From Datura wrightii (taxonomy: Eukaryota; Streptophyta; Magnoliopsida; Solanales; Solanaceae), in NCBI GenBank assembly GCA_035772735.1, contig JASDFA010000007.1, forward strand, positions 143,529,001 to 143,593,000: DNA of 64,000 nt, written 5' to 3'. Shown one piece after another: positions 20,983-34,530 of this stretch. The position numbers and the translations under genes were made by a program. Each line of letters begins with the position of its first letter. The first letter of the stretch is position 1. The notes below the pieces were generated by a model. That model searched no databases and had not been told where the DNA came from. It worked only from the letters and a program-made list of their open reading frames with translations.

Positions 20983-23217
20983 CTAAGACTCATTTTGAAC
21001 CAAGGCAATTCTAGCATATTCTAAATAAAATTTTATGTCTTTTGAGAATTTATACTTACTCGATCTTTGCCAAAAGGAGAATAGGGACCACCCCACTGAC
21101 CTTTTTTTACTGAACTTGTTCATTTATGTTTTGAGGACAGATCTACTTTCTTATTACTGTTCTTCCCGTACATTTTTATTTATTTAATATTAATTTTGCA
21201 TATTTGAGTAATAGAATGATTATTTTTTAATTTTTTAATATATATTTAGTATGCTGAACAAGTAAAAGTAAATTTAAAAAATATATTAGCATGAACACAT
21301 AATGCATTTAGTGGCCGTTTGATAGAGTGCATAAGAATAATGTTGAATATGGTGTATTAGTAATGCTTGTATTAATAATGTTTCATGTTTGTATTAGTTA
21401 TGTTGAGATTATTTCTTATGCATTGTTTGGTTTGAAGTGTTAAAAAGAACATTTATTGCATAATTTTTTAAAAAAAAACATTTGTTTATAAAAGTACCCT
21501 CCACAAAAGATAAAAAAGATGTGGAGGATATATCTTTAAGGACAATGGTTTTGATACAACTCAAACTAATTTCTATCCTCCGTAATTTTTCCAACATTTA
21601 AATGATCAACAAAAAGTAATTATCTCTCCATAAGAAGAGCTATGAAATGGCAAAATGAATTGAAATGGGCTTATGGAAGAAAAAAGGCAAGCCCGATACA
21701 CTAAACTCTCGCTATATACGAGTGCGAGTGGGAAGAAGGGAAGGTTAAATTGATTATATAGCTCTGATGGTTCACTCTAATTCAAAATTCAAGCAATAGT
21801 AGTTGGAAGCAGCTTCAATATCCAGATGTTTTCATTATTATCTGCCAAAAAAGAAAATTGCCAGACACATTTGAAATTTCATGTATCATATGTTTGAAAT
21901 GAACTCAATAGACCAGTATGATTCAGAACAGTATAGGTACTATAATTGGTGCAATCCCAATTGTCCATTAGTATTAGTTGGAGGCTACTTCAACAGCATA
22001 CCTATCTAAAGGGGTCACATTTCTCATTTAAGTGGAACATAAGCATTTCATAATAAGAAAACGCAAGAGAGCTCGTAGATCAAAAGCCATATTTCTCTAC
22101 AAACCGTAAATGTTCAAGCACTGAAGCATTTCCACTTAAGTTTCAAGTAGTCAAGATCAAGAACAACGACAAATCAAATCTCAAGGCATTCAAGATTGAA
22201 GTTACTTGTTTGTGGCATAATTATTGTTCATGAAGACAACTATCAAAAGCATTCATGACGGATAAATCAGGTTCACATTCAGATACAATATCAAAGCTTC
22301 AAGTCCTTGAATTCAAGTTCAAGTCAAACAAACTCAAGAACAAGTATCAGGCCCTTGAGCTGGCTCTTGAAGAGAAGAATTAGAGGATTCTCTCTCAAAA
22401 CTTACATAAATTTGTAGAGATTGTCATACCCATTTTACGCGGAAATAAAATACTACATTTGTTGTATAAATTTCTTGAGAAGAACTTTATTGTCTACGAC
22501 TTCATCAACAGATTCCAAATGCAAGTTGGCTATCATGCAGAGCTGGATTCAAACAACAAATGAAATATGAAAACATTGCCCCACATGTAAACGTTAAAAT
22601 ATAACAGGCTGAAATTTGATACCTTCTCAATGGAAACACTGTACTCTTTTAGAGGCCTGATCTTCCTTAAATGAAAACTAGTAGTAGAAATTTTTCGAAA
22701 ATAAAGGATGAGGATACTTGGGTGTTTGTTCAACAGTATGAGGATTATCATAAATCCTATGTTTTAGTGCATAATGTCAATCCCTCATCAAATGAACTGG
22801 CTGCAATCAAAATCAAGCGCTTAGAAGACTGAGATGCTCTCAACAGTTGCCTTCGAAGAAGCAATCAGAGAGAAGAAAAACAGAAGCCAAACATGCACCC
22901 CTAAAATGATACCATCGTTTGTTCTTTAGTGGACTATATTAGACCAAACCTCAAACTTAAGGAACAATTTAAGTTAAAAACTCCCCGGGGGTCATCTTAC
23001 TACTTTGACAGGAAAGCACTATAGCAGCATTATCAAATTCCGGGTTCCATTTTGCAAGCCAAAAGATGAAGGTGATTTAATTTTGAGAAATGCTATTGCT
23101 ATTATTCAGATGTGTCACATGCCATCCAGTTAAAAGTACTTGTGAGAAAACTGATCAAAAGCTGCTCTCTTTTCGTAATGAAAATCCAAATGGTAGCTAA
23201 ACAAATGAACAAAACAA
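20983..23217. other. Left part of duplication copy B, with extra inserted DNA
   Basis: 21010-21100 resembles 14340-14425 (a CATATTCTAAAT start and an AGGGACCACCC block), and the similarity to copy A resumes at about 23020. The roughly 1.9 kb between (21100-23020) has no counterpart in copy A and looks like inserted DNA. No gene is supported in it. Confidence 0.45.
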
Positions 23218-23345
23218 CAACAACAACATACTCAGTCTAACCCCACAAGCTGAGGGCCTAGGGAGGATAGAGTGTATGTAGACCTTATCTGTATCTTGTG
23301 AGGGTAGGGAGGTTGTTTCTGATAAGCCCTCGACTCAAGAAAAAT
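23218..23345 (+). mobile_element. Solanaceae short interspersed repeat (SINE-like)
   Basis: It starts with CAACAACAACAACATACTCA and continues through CCCCACAAGCTGAGGG, GGAGGATAGAGTGTATGTAG and GGTTGTTTCTGATA to an A-rich end. This repeat type is abundant in tobacco and tomato (from memory). Three more decayed copies occur in this window (19868, 54115, 55301). Confidence 0.75.
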
Positions 23346-23639
23346 AAACAAAACAAACAGGAACACAATTTGGATTCGTGCTCAAACTTTCAGGTTCACA
23401 TAAACTGGAATTAAATATGGCAATGACTATCTTCTAACCATTCAACTTCATCATCTTTGCCAAGAATATTTTCTGAAGCCTCTTCTCGTCTGATCATCTA
23501 TGAAGCAGCTCAGTTAACCGCAGAATGACCTAGACAGGCACGTGTGAGAATCGCAAATTTTCAGCACTTTTAAGAGTTAAAGATGAAGCGAAAGAGGAAG
23601 AAAAACTGAGAACATGGTAAAGCATACCTTGCTGGTTTC

Positions 23640-24995
23640 TTAAGTAGGTGTCCAGCAAGATAAGGCATAGAATATTCTCCCTTTTCATCCCAGCAATAAC
23701 CAATGGTCTTGTTCATCGATTACAAAGTCTTTATGATAGCTCGACCTCACATTTTCTATTGCCCTATCCATGATCTCCCGTTCAAAAGGTATCTGTATAA
23801 ACATTGCCCTTAGATTACGGACTTGCCACTGCTTATATGCCTCGGGCCTTTCAACTCTTTCCAAGCCCTCGCAAGCTATGACATTCAGGGCTTCATTCCC
23901 AAAGATCTCTCTTTCAATTACCATTCTTTCAGGAATCTCACGGGGTACAACAGTTTCTAGCATATCAAAAAGTGCTGAAAACTGGAACAAGACTTCACGG
24001 AACCGTGTGACAGAAGTTGGGGAACTATAGGCCCCATTGACAATCCCATGGATGAAAATATCTGGATTGATCTTCCTTATGAGATTGAGAACAATAGATT
24101 TCGAACTCTCTTCTAAATCAGTCTCATCATGCAAGTTCTTAGATAGATACAGACAATTTACAACAAGGAAGTCATTCTTGTCAAGCACTAGATCCCTCAA
24201 GTCTGATGGCTTCCCATTTCTTGGCAATTGCAAGGTCTTCAAATGGAACAGTAAAGGTCTCAGCATAATTAGCCAAACGGCGTCCTGTTTACTCAATCCT
24301 TTCTGCTGGCCTGAGATACATTATTGAAAGCCATAGAGGATACCAAAGTCAATGATATGGACCCTTGTAGCATTCTCTGCTTTCGTCATGATTGTCTTGT
24401 TTGACACAAAATTCGGGATCTTCCTAAACGGGCATGATGCAAGATACAAATGATAGGCCTTCAAAAAAACAGCTGCTGATGTTCTTTTATTGATAAGGGC
24501 CTTATAAATATCGTTACCAGTGCCAGCTAAGTGTGCTTCCAGAGCATCCGCAAAGTAATGAGCCAATAATCTCTGGTTTCCATCTCCAAAAGGAGATGAA
24601 TGCTGCCTGATCTGTTTCAGCAGTTCAGTAGCAGTGGTGCGATCGTTAGCAGCAACAGCCTGTGCACAACTTATGAGAAGAGAATCTATAGCAACCTTCA
24701 TACCAGTAGATCCTTTTGATTAATTGTCTGTTCTGCTTCTGCATACTAATTCGTCCCCTTCCTTTCGCATGCTATGCAGCAAGACACTATCAAACTCATC
24801 TGAACGAACTGTTGATTCTGTTCCTAGATCACTATTTTCCGGTATTGGACTATTATTAACTAGCTTTTGATCTGGATCAATGACTTCAAAATCTAGGTTC
24901 ATTACTCTTCAACAGATCCAAAGAACTGGGTAATGACTGGTTCTCAGGATTAAATTCATTCACAGAAGTCGGAAATCTGTTGACTTAGGATCCAT
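23640..24995 (-). pseudogene. Truncated, frameshifted GRAS pseudogene (duplicate of 15177-17477)
   Basis: The MDP start is kept at 24995-24993, followed by an early frameshift. Relative to the intact copy it lacks about 270 residues of the N-terminal region and most of the spacer before LHR I. It also lacks some 35 residues after VHIIDFGILYGFQ, where the reading frame breaks at about 24300. The C-terminal half (24296-23685) stays open with RFREVLFQFSALFDMLE and YKQWQVRNLRAMF, but a frameshift near 23685 destroys the final WKG...CW. The remaining open blocks are 24902-24720, 24701-24321 and 24296-23685. It cannot make a GRAS protein, although a transcript is possible because the leader splice sites survive. 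Confidence 0.9.
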
Positions 24996-25836
24996 TTTAA
25001 CCTAGTAATTCATAAGCTCAACCTCTTAACTAAAGCTTTATAATGTCAACAATGATTGCTAATCCAGAAACTTTTTTTTTTTCTAAAAAGACATGAACAA
25101 AATCAATTGACGAAAAGAAATAAAATTTCAAATAATACATAAACAAGATCGACTATTTGTTCATTATAGGATCTGGGGTGGAGCTACAATATGGATTCGG
25201 ATGAGCACAGTTATTGTTGCTTACACCTTTGTATTTGTATTAGAAATTCATTGTAAATCAGTTTGGTGGCTAATTCATAACCCATAAATTTTAAATTCTG
25301 ACTTCTGACTCTACTTAGTAACATAAAAAAAAAATAAAGGGGAAATAGAAACATGCATTAGTCTATCAATTCCACATTCCATAAGCAGCCTTACTCAATG
25401 AATTTAGCATAAAATTGAGCACACGTAAGCAATAAAAAAACTACATTAAGATGAAGAATATTAAGGAAATTATAAAAAGACGTACCTCAAAACCAAAGGA
25501 ACAAGCCTTAGGGCATAGAATGAGGAGATGGACTTGGGAATATTTGGAAGAAGAGAGTTGAAATTTGTAAAAAAAGTTTATGTGTCTTTGTGGTTATCCT
25601 TTGTTAGCATACAAATCTAGAAATTTATTGTTTCTTTTCAACTTCAAATTTTTGTCTGCACCTTCAGAAAAGGAATGAGATAAATATACCACTAAACTAA
25701 TTAATAATTTTTGTTTTTCACTTAGAGCTAAACTTCTAAGAATTAAAAAGGTATTTATTTATTTATTTTATTGACTTGCCTAATTTATTGCGATTCACTT
25801 AGCTATTTGATTACCTTCAGAACTATTTTATTTTAA

Positions 25837-28345
25837 GAGAATGAGATATAGTCGTCTACCACATGAATTGTGTCCACACGATATTTTTAAAAAATAAAAT
25901 TAATTTTTAGATTGTATTTTTTGGGTATTAGTTAAAATAATTTTTTGCTAGAACTCTATTTTTTAGGCAATAGTTTATTTTACTAAAAATAATGAAATTA
26001 TAGCTTTTTTCTTAAAATAGATTTTGTCTTGAAAGAAAAAATACATTATTGAAACAAATTCATTAAATCTAAATAAGATATAATAAAAATCATACAATTG
26101 GACTTTATTATTCTGCTAAAATTTTTATTTCACTAAAAATAAAAGAGTCTAACTATTTTTTCCTATATAGATTTGGCTTGAAAAAAAATAATAACAGTTG
26201 AAATAAATAGTTATTACATCTAAACAAAAAATAAAAAAGTACACAATTGCAACTCTATAATTTTGGTTAAATATTTTTTTTTGTGACTAAAAATAAAAGA
26301 ACTCAAAGTTTTTTAATTGATGCAGGAATGAAAAAAGATACACAATTAAAATAAATAGTCATTGCATCTAACAATAGAGATACATAATTGATACTTCATT
26401 ATTTTTAATAAAATTAATTTTATTTAATTAAAAGATGGAGTTGGAACCAATTTTTTTAATTGGTCCAAAAAATAAAAATAAGTAATTGGAAATTAATTTT
26501 TCAATTCTATTCCTCCTCACATGCCTAAAAGGAGTGTTATTATTTCCTTTATCACATCAATATCTAAGAAAGAAAGACTATTAAATAAATAAACTTGGAG
26601 TAACAATTGAACCTACTAATAATTTAAGTGATCCTAAGAAATCAAATCATTTCCACCTGAAAAAAATCACAGAGAAAGAGAATCTCTTTTGCACTATGAC
26701 ATATTGACATGTTGTCTTATCAGTAATGGTCCTTGTATTGAATATAAGGATCATGTTCACCTCGAATTATTTTAAATTGATACGTTATTTTAATTGATGA
26801 ATCATAAAAATCCGAACATTTCTAATTTATTTAAAATTAATACGTAATTATTGTTGTGGGTGAAGGATTTTGTACATAGCGTATATGAATTTAACGATCG
26901 TTAAAATAGAGGCATTAGAGACATTTTGCAGTCTTGTTCGATTAAAAAAAATCTTTTAAGGAGAAAATGAAATATGATATAATGAGTTTATTTACAGGGA
27001 AGAGTTTTTGAGAAATGAAATCTTCTTTGACATGTATTTGAGAAGTTAAACGGATGGGAAATACAGGATATGTATTGACGATCTAAAAGATATTTATTAT
27101 ATAAAATAATTATAAATAAAAAAGTTTACATAATAAATAGTTTTCAGTAACGTTAGGTAAAGAATAACAAATATTATATAATAGTGTTAAACTAAATTAA
27201 TAACGTAATACTTCATAATTTTGCACTGTCATATATAATTATATAAAATTAAAATAGATCACAATACAACGGGAAAATGAAAGAGAACAAATGCTTTGTA
27301 TTAATGTGACATCTAGCTAATTAATGAAGAGATAAACATGAAAAAGGAACTTATTAAGCTTCATAATCACTTCTCTTTGTTCATCAAATTGAAAATGATA
27401 TCTTCGTGATCAACAATTTAGATATATACTCTCTATTCTATTTATGTAACAGTATTTGATTGATCACAAACTTTTAATTTTAAAAAATTAAAGAGAAGGA
27501 AAAATTATTTAAAATTGTGGGTTAAAGCAAAATACTATTTTCCTTTGGGACTATAAACATCTTAGATAAAAAGTTATTGTTTCCATCAGAATATTTATAT
27601 TAAACCAATATATGCATGTTATGCATTTGAATATAGAGTCTTTTTATTTAATCATAATTAATTAACATATATTTTTTACTTCATTAATTACTTATTTATG
27701 GTAAGTTATATTGATTTGATGCAAAATCTTAAAGATAAATAATAGAGTGTCACGTAAATATAAGATGCCATTTTTTAATCACTATTAGTAAATTATGTAT
27801 TTGGATATAATTGGGCGATATTAGAAAAACAAAAGCAATATATGAAGTTAAGTAAGAAAAAGAGATTATTTGAAAAATGAAGTTATGTTTGGACATGTAT
27901 TTTACTTGAAAGAATGTTAAAGTTTTGCGAAAAAATAAAAATTTAAATAATAATTTTTAAGTTAGGCCCTACTCACTAAAAAATTAATACACCAAAAGAT
28001 TGAACTCCACTTATGTATCTCGCATAAAATTAATTGTCCAGCTTTACGTAATCAATTCTCTCAATCATGACTTCATTTATGCAGTGATTCTATCAATTGT
28101 ATCTCCATTCTGATTGGTACGTATATGAAGAAGAAAAAAGTCATTTACGTTAAGTGCATGGTGTTTTTTTTAAAGTTCAATAATAGTAATGTATTGACAA
28201 GGCCCGAATAAAAAATAACTACGAAGCAAAACAAGCAATTAATTTAATTTTTTTTTTAAAAAAAACATATGAGAAAGAGAAAACAGAAATTAAAAAATGT
28301 GGGTGCTAGCAGGCGAGAATAAATTAAAGTGACCGCACGACAAAG
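25837..28345. repeat. Tandem duplication, copy 1 (about 2.5 kb, non-coding)
   Basis: It starts at AAGAGAATGAGATA-AGTCGTC and runs in parallel with 28497-30960 through many shared blocks, for example CTTATCAGTAATGGTCCT (26717 versus 29399) and TGGTAAGTTATATTGATTTG (27699 versus 30115). Substitutions and indels are common, so the duplication is old. No coding potential is seen. Confidence 0.85.
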
Positions 28346-28496
28346 TTGATTGTCTCCCTTTACGTAATTATTCTATCAATCACGATAATATTTACGCAGT
28401 AATTCTATTAATTGAATTTTTATTTTAATTGATATGTATATTATGAGAAAAAAAATCATTTACATTAAAGACACGATGCTTTCAACTATTTCATTC

Positions 28497-29896
28497 TAAG
28501 AGAATGAGATACAGTCGTCTGCCACGTGGATTATGTCCACATTGACATTTTTAAAAAATAAAATTAATTTTTTAGATTTTATTTTTCAGGTCAAATTAGT
28601 TAAAATAATTTTTTGCTAAAACTTCATTTTCTAGGCAAAAGTTTATTTTACTAAAAATAATGAAGTTATAGCTTTTTCTTAAAATAGATTTTTTCTCGAT
28701 AGAAAAAGTACATTATTGAAATAAATAGTCATTACATCTAAATAATATATAATAAAAATTATATCATTGGACTTCATTATCCTGCTAATAATTTTATTTC
28801 ACTAAAAATAAAAGAGTCTCTAACTATTTTTTTAATAAATAGATTTGGCTTGAAAAGAAAAAAGAATAAAAAGTTAAAATAAATAGTCAATACATCTGAA
28901 CAAGAAATAAAAAAATACACAATTGCAGCTCTATAATTTTAATTAAATATTTTTTTATGTAACTAAAAACAACTGAAACTCAAAGTTTTTAATTGATTTC
29001 AGACTGAAAAGAAAATATCAATTAAAATAAATAACTATTGCATCGAAAAAGGAAATACAAATTGATATTTCATTATTTTGATTAATTTTATTTAACTAAA
29101 AGATGTGGTTGGAACCAATTTTCTTAATTGGTCCCCCAGAAAAATAAAAATAACAGTTAAAACAAATAGTTGAGAATCGATTTTTCTATTTTACTCATTC
29201 TTACATACCTAAAAGAGAGTATAGTTATTCTCTTTACCATATCAATATCTAAGGAAGAAAAAATTATCAAATAAATAAATTCGAAATAATAATTAACTAA
29301 ACCTACTAATAATTTAAATAATGTAAAAAATCATTTCCACCTAAAAAAAAAAAAAGGAAAGTCAATCTCTTTTGCACTATGACATAATGACATTTTGTCT
29401 TATCAGTAATGGTCCTCGTATTGAAAATAAGTATAATGTTAACCTTGATTTGTTTTAAATTGATACTTTATTTTTATTGATGGATCATAAAAATTCGAAT
29501 GATTCTAATTTATGTTATGATGTGGGGTATTTATTTATCAGGGAAGAGTTTTGAGAAATGGAATCTTTTTCGACATGTATTTGAGAAGTTAAAAGGGTTG
29601 GAAAATAGAGAATATATATTGATGATGTAAAAAGTTTTAGTTATTAATTAAATTATATATAAAATAATTATAAATAAATTTCAACAGAATAAATATTTTA
29701 TAATAGTGCTAAACTACACTGATAATGTAATACTCCATAATTTTACACTATCATATATAATTATATAAATGTAAAGGGAAAATTAAATCACTTCTCTTTG
29801 TTCGTGGAATTGAAAATTAAATCTTCTTGATCAATAGCATAGGTATATACTGTCTCTTCTATATATATTTATATAGCGGTGTTTGATTTATTACAA

Positions 29897-29927
<31 letters not shown>

Positions 29928-30960
29928 AAAATTATGGTCTAAAACGAAATAGTTTTACTCTTTGTGATTACAAACATCTTAGATAAAAAGTTATTACTTT
30001 CCTTCGATATTTATACCAAATTAATACACGTATATCATGTATTTGAATATAAAGTTCTTTTATTTAATAATAATTAATTAATATATATTTTTACTTTATT
30101 GACTACTTACTCATGGTAAGTTATATTGATTTGGTATAACTTTTTAATAGATAAATAAAAAATATCACGTAACTATTGAAATATGTCACTTTTTTTTTTA
30201 CGCTATCTGTATTACGTAGGCATTTGAACATGATTGGGTGATATTAGGAAAAAAAATACTATATGAAGTTAAGTGGAAAAAAAAAATTGATTAAAAAGTA
30301 AAGTAATATTTGGACATGCATTTCACTTGAAAAAATATTAAAATCTTATAAAGGAAAAAAAGATTTAACCATTTTTTTAAACTAGAAAAACTTGACTTGC
30401 AACTTAAGAGTGAACTATTGACTACAATATCTAACCAAGCAACTATTTGAAAAATAATACTTGGTATATGAAGTTAAGTCAGAAAAAGTATATTTGAAAG
30501 GTGAAATTATATTTCGATATATATATTATTGGAACAAATGTTAGAGTTTTACGAGGAAATTAAATTTTAAAAACTCAACTTTTAAGTTAGGCCTTACTCA
30601 TTAAAAAACGGATGCATCACAAAATTGAACTGCATTTATGCCTCTCATATCAAATTGATTGTCCTCCATTTTATCAACTATATCTTCATTTATGTAGTGA
30701 TTCTAGCAATCATGTTTCAATTCCGATTGGTATATTATTGAAAAGAAAACGTCATTTACATTAAGCGCATTGCGCTTTTTCTTGTCCAAATATTTGCCTT
30801 TCTTCTAAGCCAGTAATAGTGACATGTTGACTGGGCCAAAAATAACTATAATATAAAAATAAATTATTAATATTTTATTTTATTTTTAAAAACACGATAA
30901 AAAGGAACGAAAATGAAAAAATAGGGGTGCTGGCAAGCGAGGAACAAAGTGACCACACGT
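28497..30960. repeat. Tandem duplication, copy 2
   Basis: The direct repeat of 25837-28345. The short piece between the copies (28346-28496) itself resembles 28020-28170, so the join contains a third partial copy of about 150 bp. The copies end near the shared GGGTGCT-GCA-GCGAG block (28312 and 30928). Confidence 0.85.
29897..29922. repeat. (AT)n microsatellite
   Basis: About 13 uninterrupted AT units inside duplication copy 2. They are absent at the matching place in copy 1, so they expanded after the duplication. Confidence 0.85.
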
Positions 30961-33775
30961 ACATGTCCCATGTCAATGGCACTACCTACTAGCCTGCCCG
31001 GAGATATAAGCAACTCTGAGATTTGACACACGCGTGGGCATCGATATTTCTTTTGTTTAACAACTGGAGGAAAACACCGGAGAAACCACCCCCTTCAAAC
31101 ACTAAATCTTCTGATTACAGAAGTGGTTCAGGGTTTAATCACAAATCGTGTGCAATCTCAGCTCCACACCCCGATTGTGAACTGTCCTTGCCTTTGCTTT
31201 GACTTCTAAAGTACTGTGTTTCCTGCTGAGTATCCGATGTGGGACAAGTAAGCGACAATGCTTCAAAGAGTGAGAGAACATTTTATTACACAGTTAATCC
31301 ATTAAAGTGCTATTATGATTACATTTATGTGTTGAAGGCTGTTTGGTTAATTACGAGGATCATGATTTAGGGGTTATCCATATATATTTAATATCACGAT
31401 ATTATCTATTTTCCATTCTATATAGAGGGCAGGGTCATCTGTTTTTTTCTTTTTCTTTAATAATCGGGTTGTGAAAGCCAGTTTACGTGCCATTTGATTA
31501 GTTTTATATTGCATTCACTACGTCATATTAGCATAGATATTTGGTAATTTTTTTTAATAAGATTTGGACAGAAATGATCTAGTATTTCGATTGACAACTA
31601 TATTACATCTTTGGATGCAATGAAATTGTCTATTCTGATTAATCATCTCAATTTTATAATTCTAAAATTAAAACAAGACTTAGTTTAAGTGTCGAAATGG
31701 AATATCCTGACAAGTTTAATGGGTTGGTTATGTATTAAGCCTAAAGAGGTTATGTGGCTTCTTTGTTGAAATTGCACGAATTACCCTTAAAATAGACTGG
31801 TCTTTAACTTTAGAAACTGAAATCATGCGCGACATAACTAGGAAAATTACAATACAAAAATATATATTTATGCCCTGTGATGATTATTATTATTATTATT
31901 AATGATCAAACCAAAATAAGGGCAAAAATGGCAATGACCCGGCTTCTTTTGTATAAATTTTTTAAAGAAAAAGGTTTGAAATATGAAACTAAGGCCAAGT
32001 TAAAGCCTTCTACGATGATGTATTTTAGAATGATTTTTAATTTTGTACTTTAAAATTATGGTATTTATTTTTTATCTTTCGACACTTTAAGTAATGGCCC
32101 TAACAACCAAAAGAAAAAAATCTCAAGGCAAAAAAAAAAAAAATCGCATGACATAAGTTTTAGCACAAGTTATGCCTCAAGGAATAAGTTCACACAAGTT
32201 ATGCCACAGTGCATAGGTTTAGTAGCATGAACTTGTGTCTTGGGGCATAAGTTTAGTTTTAAAACATTATGTGTTCAAAAGTTCATACACTACACGTATG
32301 TCTTAACATAACTTGTGGCTTATACGGCATAAATGATGCTTGATGATTTTATTTTATTTTTAATATTAAGGGTCAAATTCTTCTTGCGAATTAAATAACA
32401 CTTATGTTTTAAGGCAAACATTCTCTAAAAAGGTTTGTGTAACGAAATTAAGTTGTAATTAAGGATACTTTGGATAATAAATTTTTATTATATAAGAAAC
32501 AAAGGTAAAAATTAAACACCACAAATTTATTAAATAAAAACTAAATACAACCCCAAAATAGAAGCAGTCCGTGCAAACAAAAGTCGATGTATCTGCATGT
32601 ATGTCAATGTCGGAGGACTAAAAATGTTCTGTGTAATGGCTGGCCCAATATGAGTTCGTTTAGCAATTTATGTTGGGCTAGGGCCCAATAAGAAAAATTC
32701 ATTCGTGTAAGACTATTCTTCCAATGTCTCTGACTTTTGGTTAAGCAAATGATCGTGTTGCAGGAAATTACCCATTTAACCTCAACTTTGAAAACGAGTA
32801 CTCTTACATTCTTGGATTTCATTTGCTCCATGAGCAAACATTGTTTAAGGTTAAAGTCAAAATTCACTACAGGTAAAGTTTTTCCCATACGACAAACGAG
32901 ATTAAAAATTCAAGACCATCACCTCTAACGTCATTATATTCTTATAAATCACCCATCGTGTTGGCATGAATTTAGGACAATAAATATCTAGTGATCTACT
33001 AACCAAATTCAAGAAGAAAAAAAACGCATAAGATATATATATATATAATGGGTGTTACAAGAATGATCTTGTAGGTGGACCTGACTTAGCACCTTGTGCG
33101 TTGTCCGCTCGCCTCCGTGGTGCCCTTCATACATTGATGAGTGACAACTCCTCAATACTTCTGCAATCTGGCTCTCTGGAATGCCGTTTTGATCACGCAG
33201 AAGGTATATATAATGAGTGTTATAAGAATAATCTTGTAGGTGAGTCGTTTTGAACTTTTGATCCCGCTTATTTTATGAGTAAAATTTTAAATTTAGTGAT
33301 TTTTTATTCTGAAGTTCGTTCACGATAAAAACAGATGTGTTAACTGTTTGAGGCCACTTATTTTCAAGATTATTGAGTATAATTTTCTGATATAATGGGT
33401 TGGTATATTTTATATTCACCTTTTTATTATGTATTTTCTGTGATGGTTCTTATGTCCATATATATTTTGCCATAATTAAGTGAGCCTGTAAAAAATGAAA
33501 ATTTTGATGTGCCAACAAATATTTTACAAGGATTTTTCATTTCCATGTAATTTCTTATCTGTTCCTTCCTCTCATGACATTCATTTCTCTTCTTTAAAAA
33601 AAATTAAGTTAATTAATTCATTTGTTTAAAAAGATCCTATAAGAAAGTTTTGCAGGACGAAATTCTAAGTGATATTATATATGATTGGTCTATACAAGAT
33701 TTTTAATTGACGAGATAAGAGAATTAACTGAATTAATTGGACTAATATGTTTCTTAAACCATAATTATCTTGGTC

Positions 33776-33778
<3 letters not shown>
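30961..33778. other. Intergenic region with small GC-richer islands
   Basis: No complete gene is supported. A GC-richer stretch at 30970-31260 ends near a donor-like GTAAGC (31248) but has no matching downstream coding exon. A second island at about 33075-33205 lies between two copies of a roughly 35-base direct repeat. 31910-32420 is repeat-like, with several ACAAGTTATGCC-type motifs. Confidence 0.4.

Positions 33779-33837
<59 letters not shown>
33779..33837. repeat. Long (AT)n microsatellite
   Basis: About 29 uninterrupted AT units, likely length-polymorphic between individuals. Confidence 0.95.
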
Positions 33838-33839
<2 letters not shown>

Positions 33840-34304
33840 CTTTGGAAAGTAGAGTATCATGTACCAAGTATCAAAAAAGATAAAACAAAAATGAACTTAA
33901 AGTTATAAATAATAATTAAAAAAAAAAGTGAGAGAATTGCATCTGTCAAAAGCAAAGAATCACCCCATCCCTCCGGGAGAAAACATATTCAGAATTTAAT
34001 ATTTATAAGTTTTTATAATTATTTATATTATATTAAAAGTATGTGTGATGGTCTTTAGAAATATTGATTAAATTTTTTATTTTTTATTAAAAAGATTTAT
34101 AATAGACAAAATTGTTATTTATTATGTTTGTTAAATACTTGTTATTTAATTATTATCATAATATTTAGGACTTTAAAATTAATTTAAATTGTAACTATTA
34201 AATCTTTATTTATTTGTAAAATATAAGAACTCCTAATATTTAGTACTTTAAATTTGCTAAGATTTTGATTCTTAAATATTTCCTTATTGGAGAAATTGTG
34301 TTTG

Positions 34305-34530
34305 TTGAATGTGATTTATAAATTATGTTTGTACAACAATTTATAAATTGTGTCATTTAATGCGTAAGTTGCGATTATAAAAAGCATTCTTGAAATGTGA
34401 TTTATAAATCCCGTTCCTGAAATGCGATTTATAAATCGCGTTCAAGAATCGCGATTTATAAATCTCGTTCTTCAATGCAATTTATTTGTTGAATGTGATT
34501 AATAAATCGTGTTTGTGAATGCGATTATAT
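34305..34530. repeat. Array of short palindromic units
   Basis: At least six spaced units share GCGATTTATAAATC-type cores. The best is the perfect 16-base palindrome GCGATTTATAAATCGC at 34424-34439; others lie at about 34313, 34396, 34450 and 34495. Linkers such as CGTTCTTGAAT recur, giving a rough period of 28-30 bases. Confidence 0.75.

Noticed and set aside
32604..32888. 94-codon minus-strand ORF
   Set aside because: No motif, no splice context and repeat-like surroundings. An equally open frame exists on the other strand.
34305..34530. CRISPR-like array of short repeats
   Set aside because: Units are palindromic throughout with no unique spacers, and this is a plant nuclear genome.
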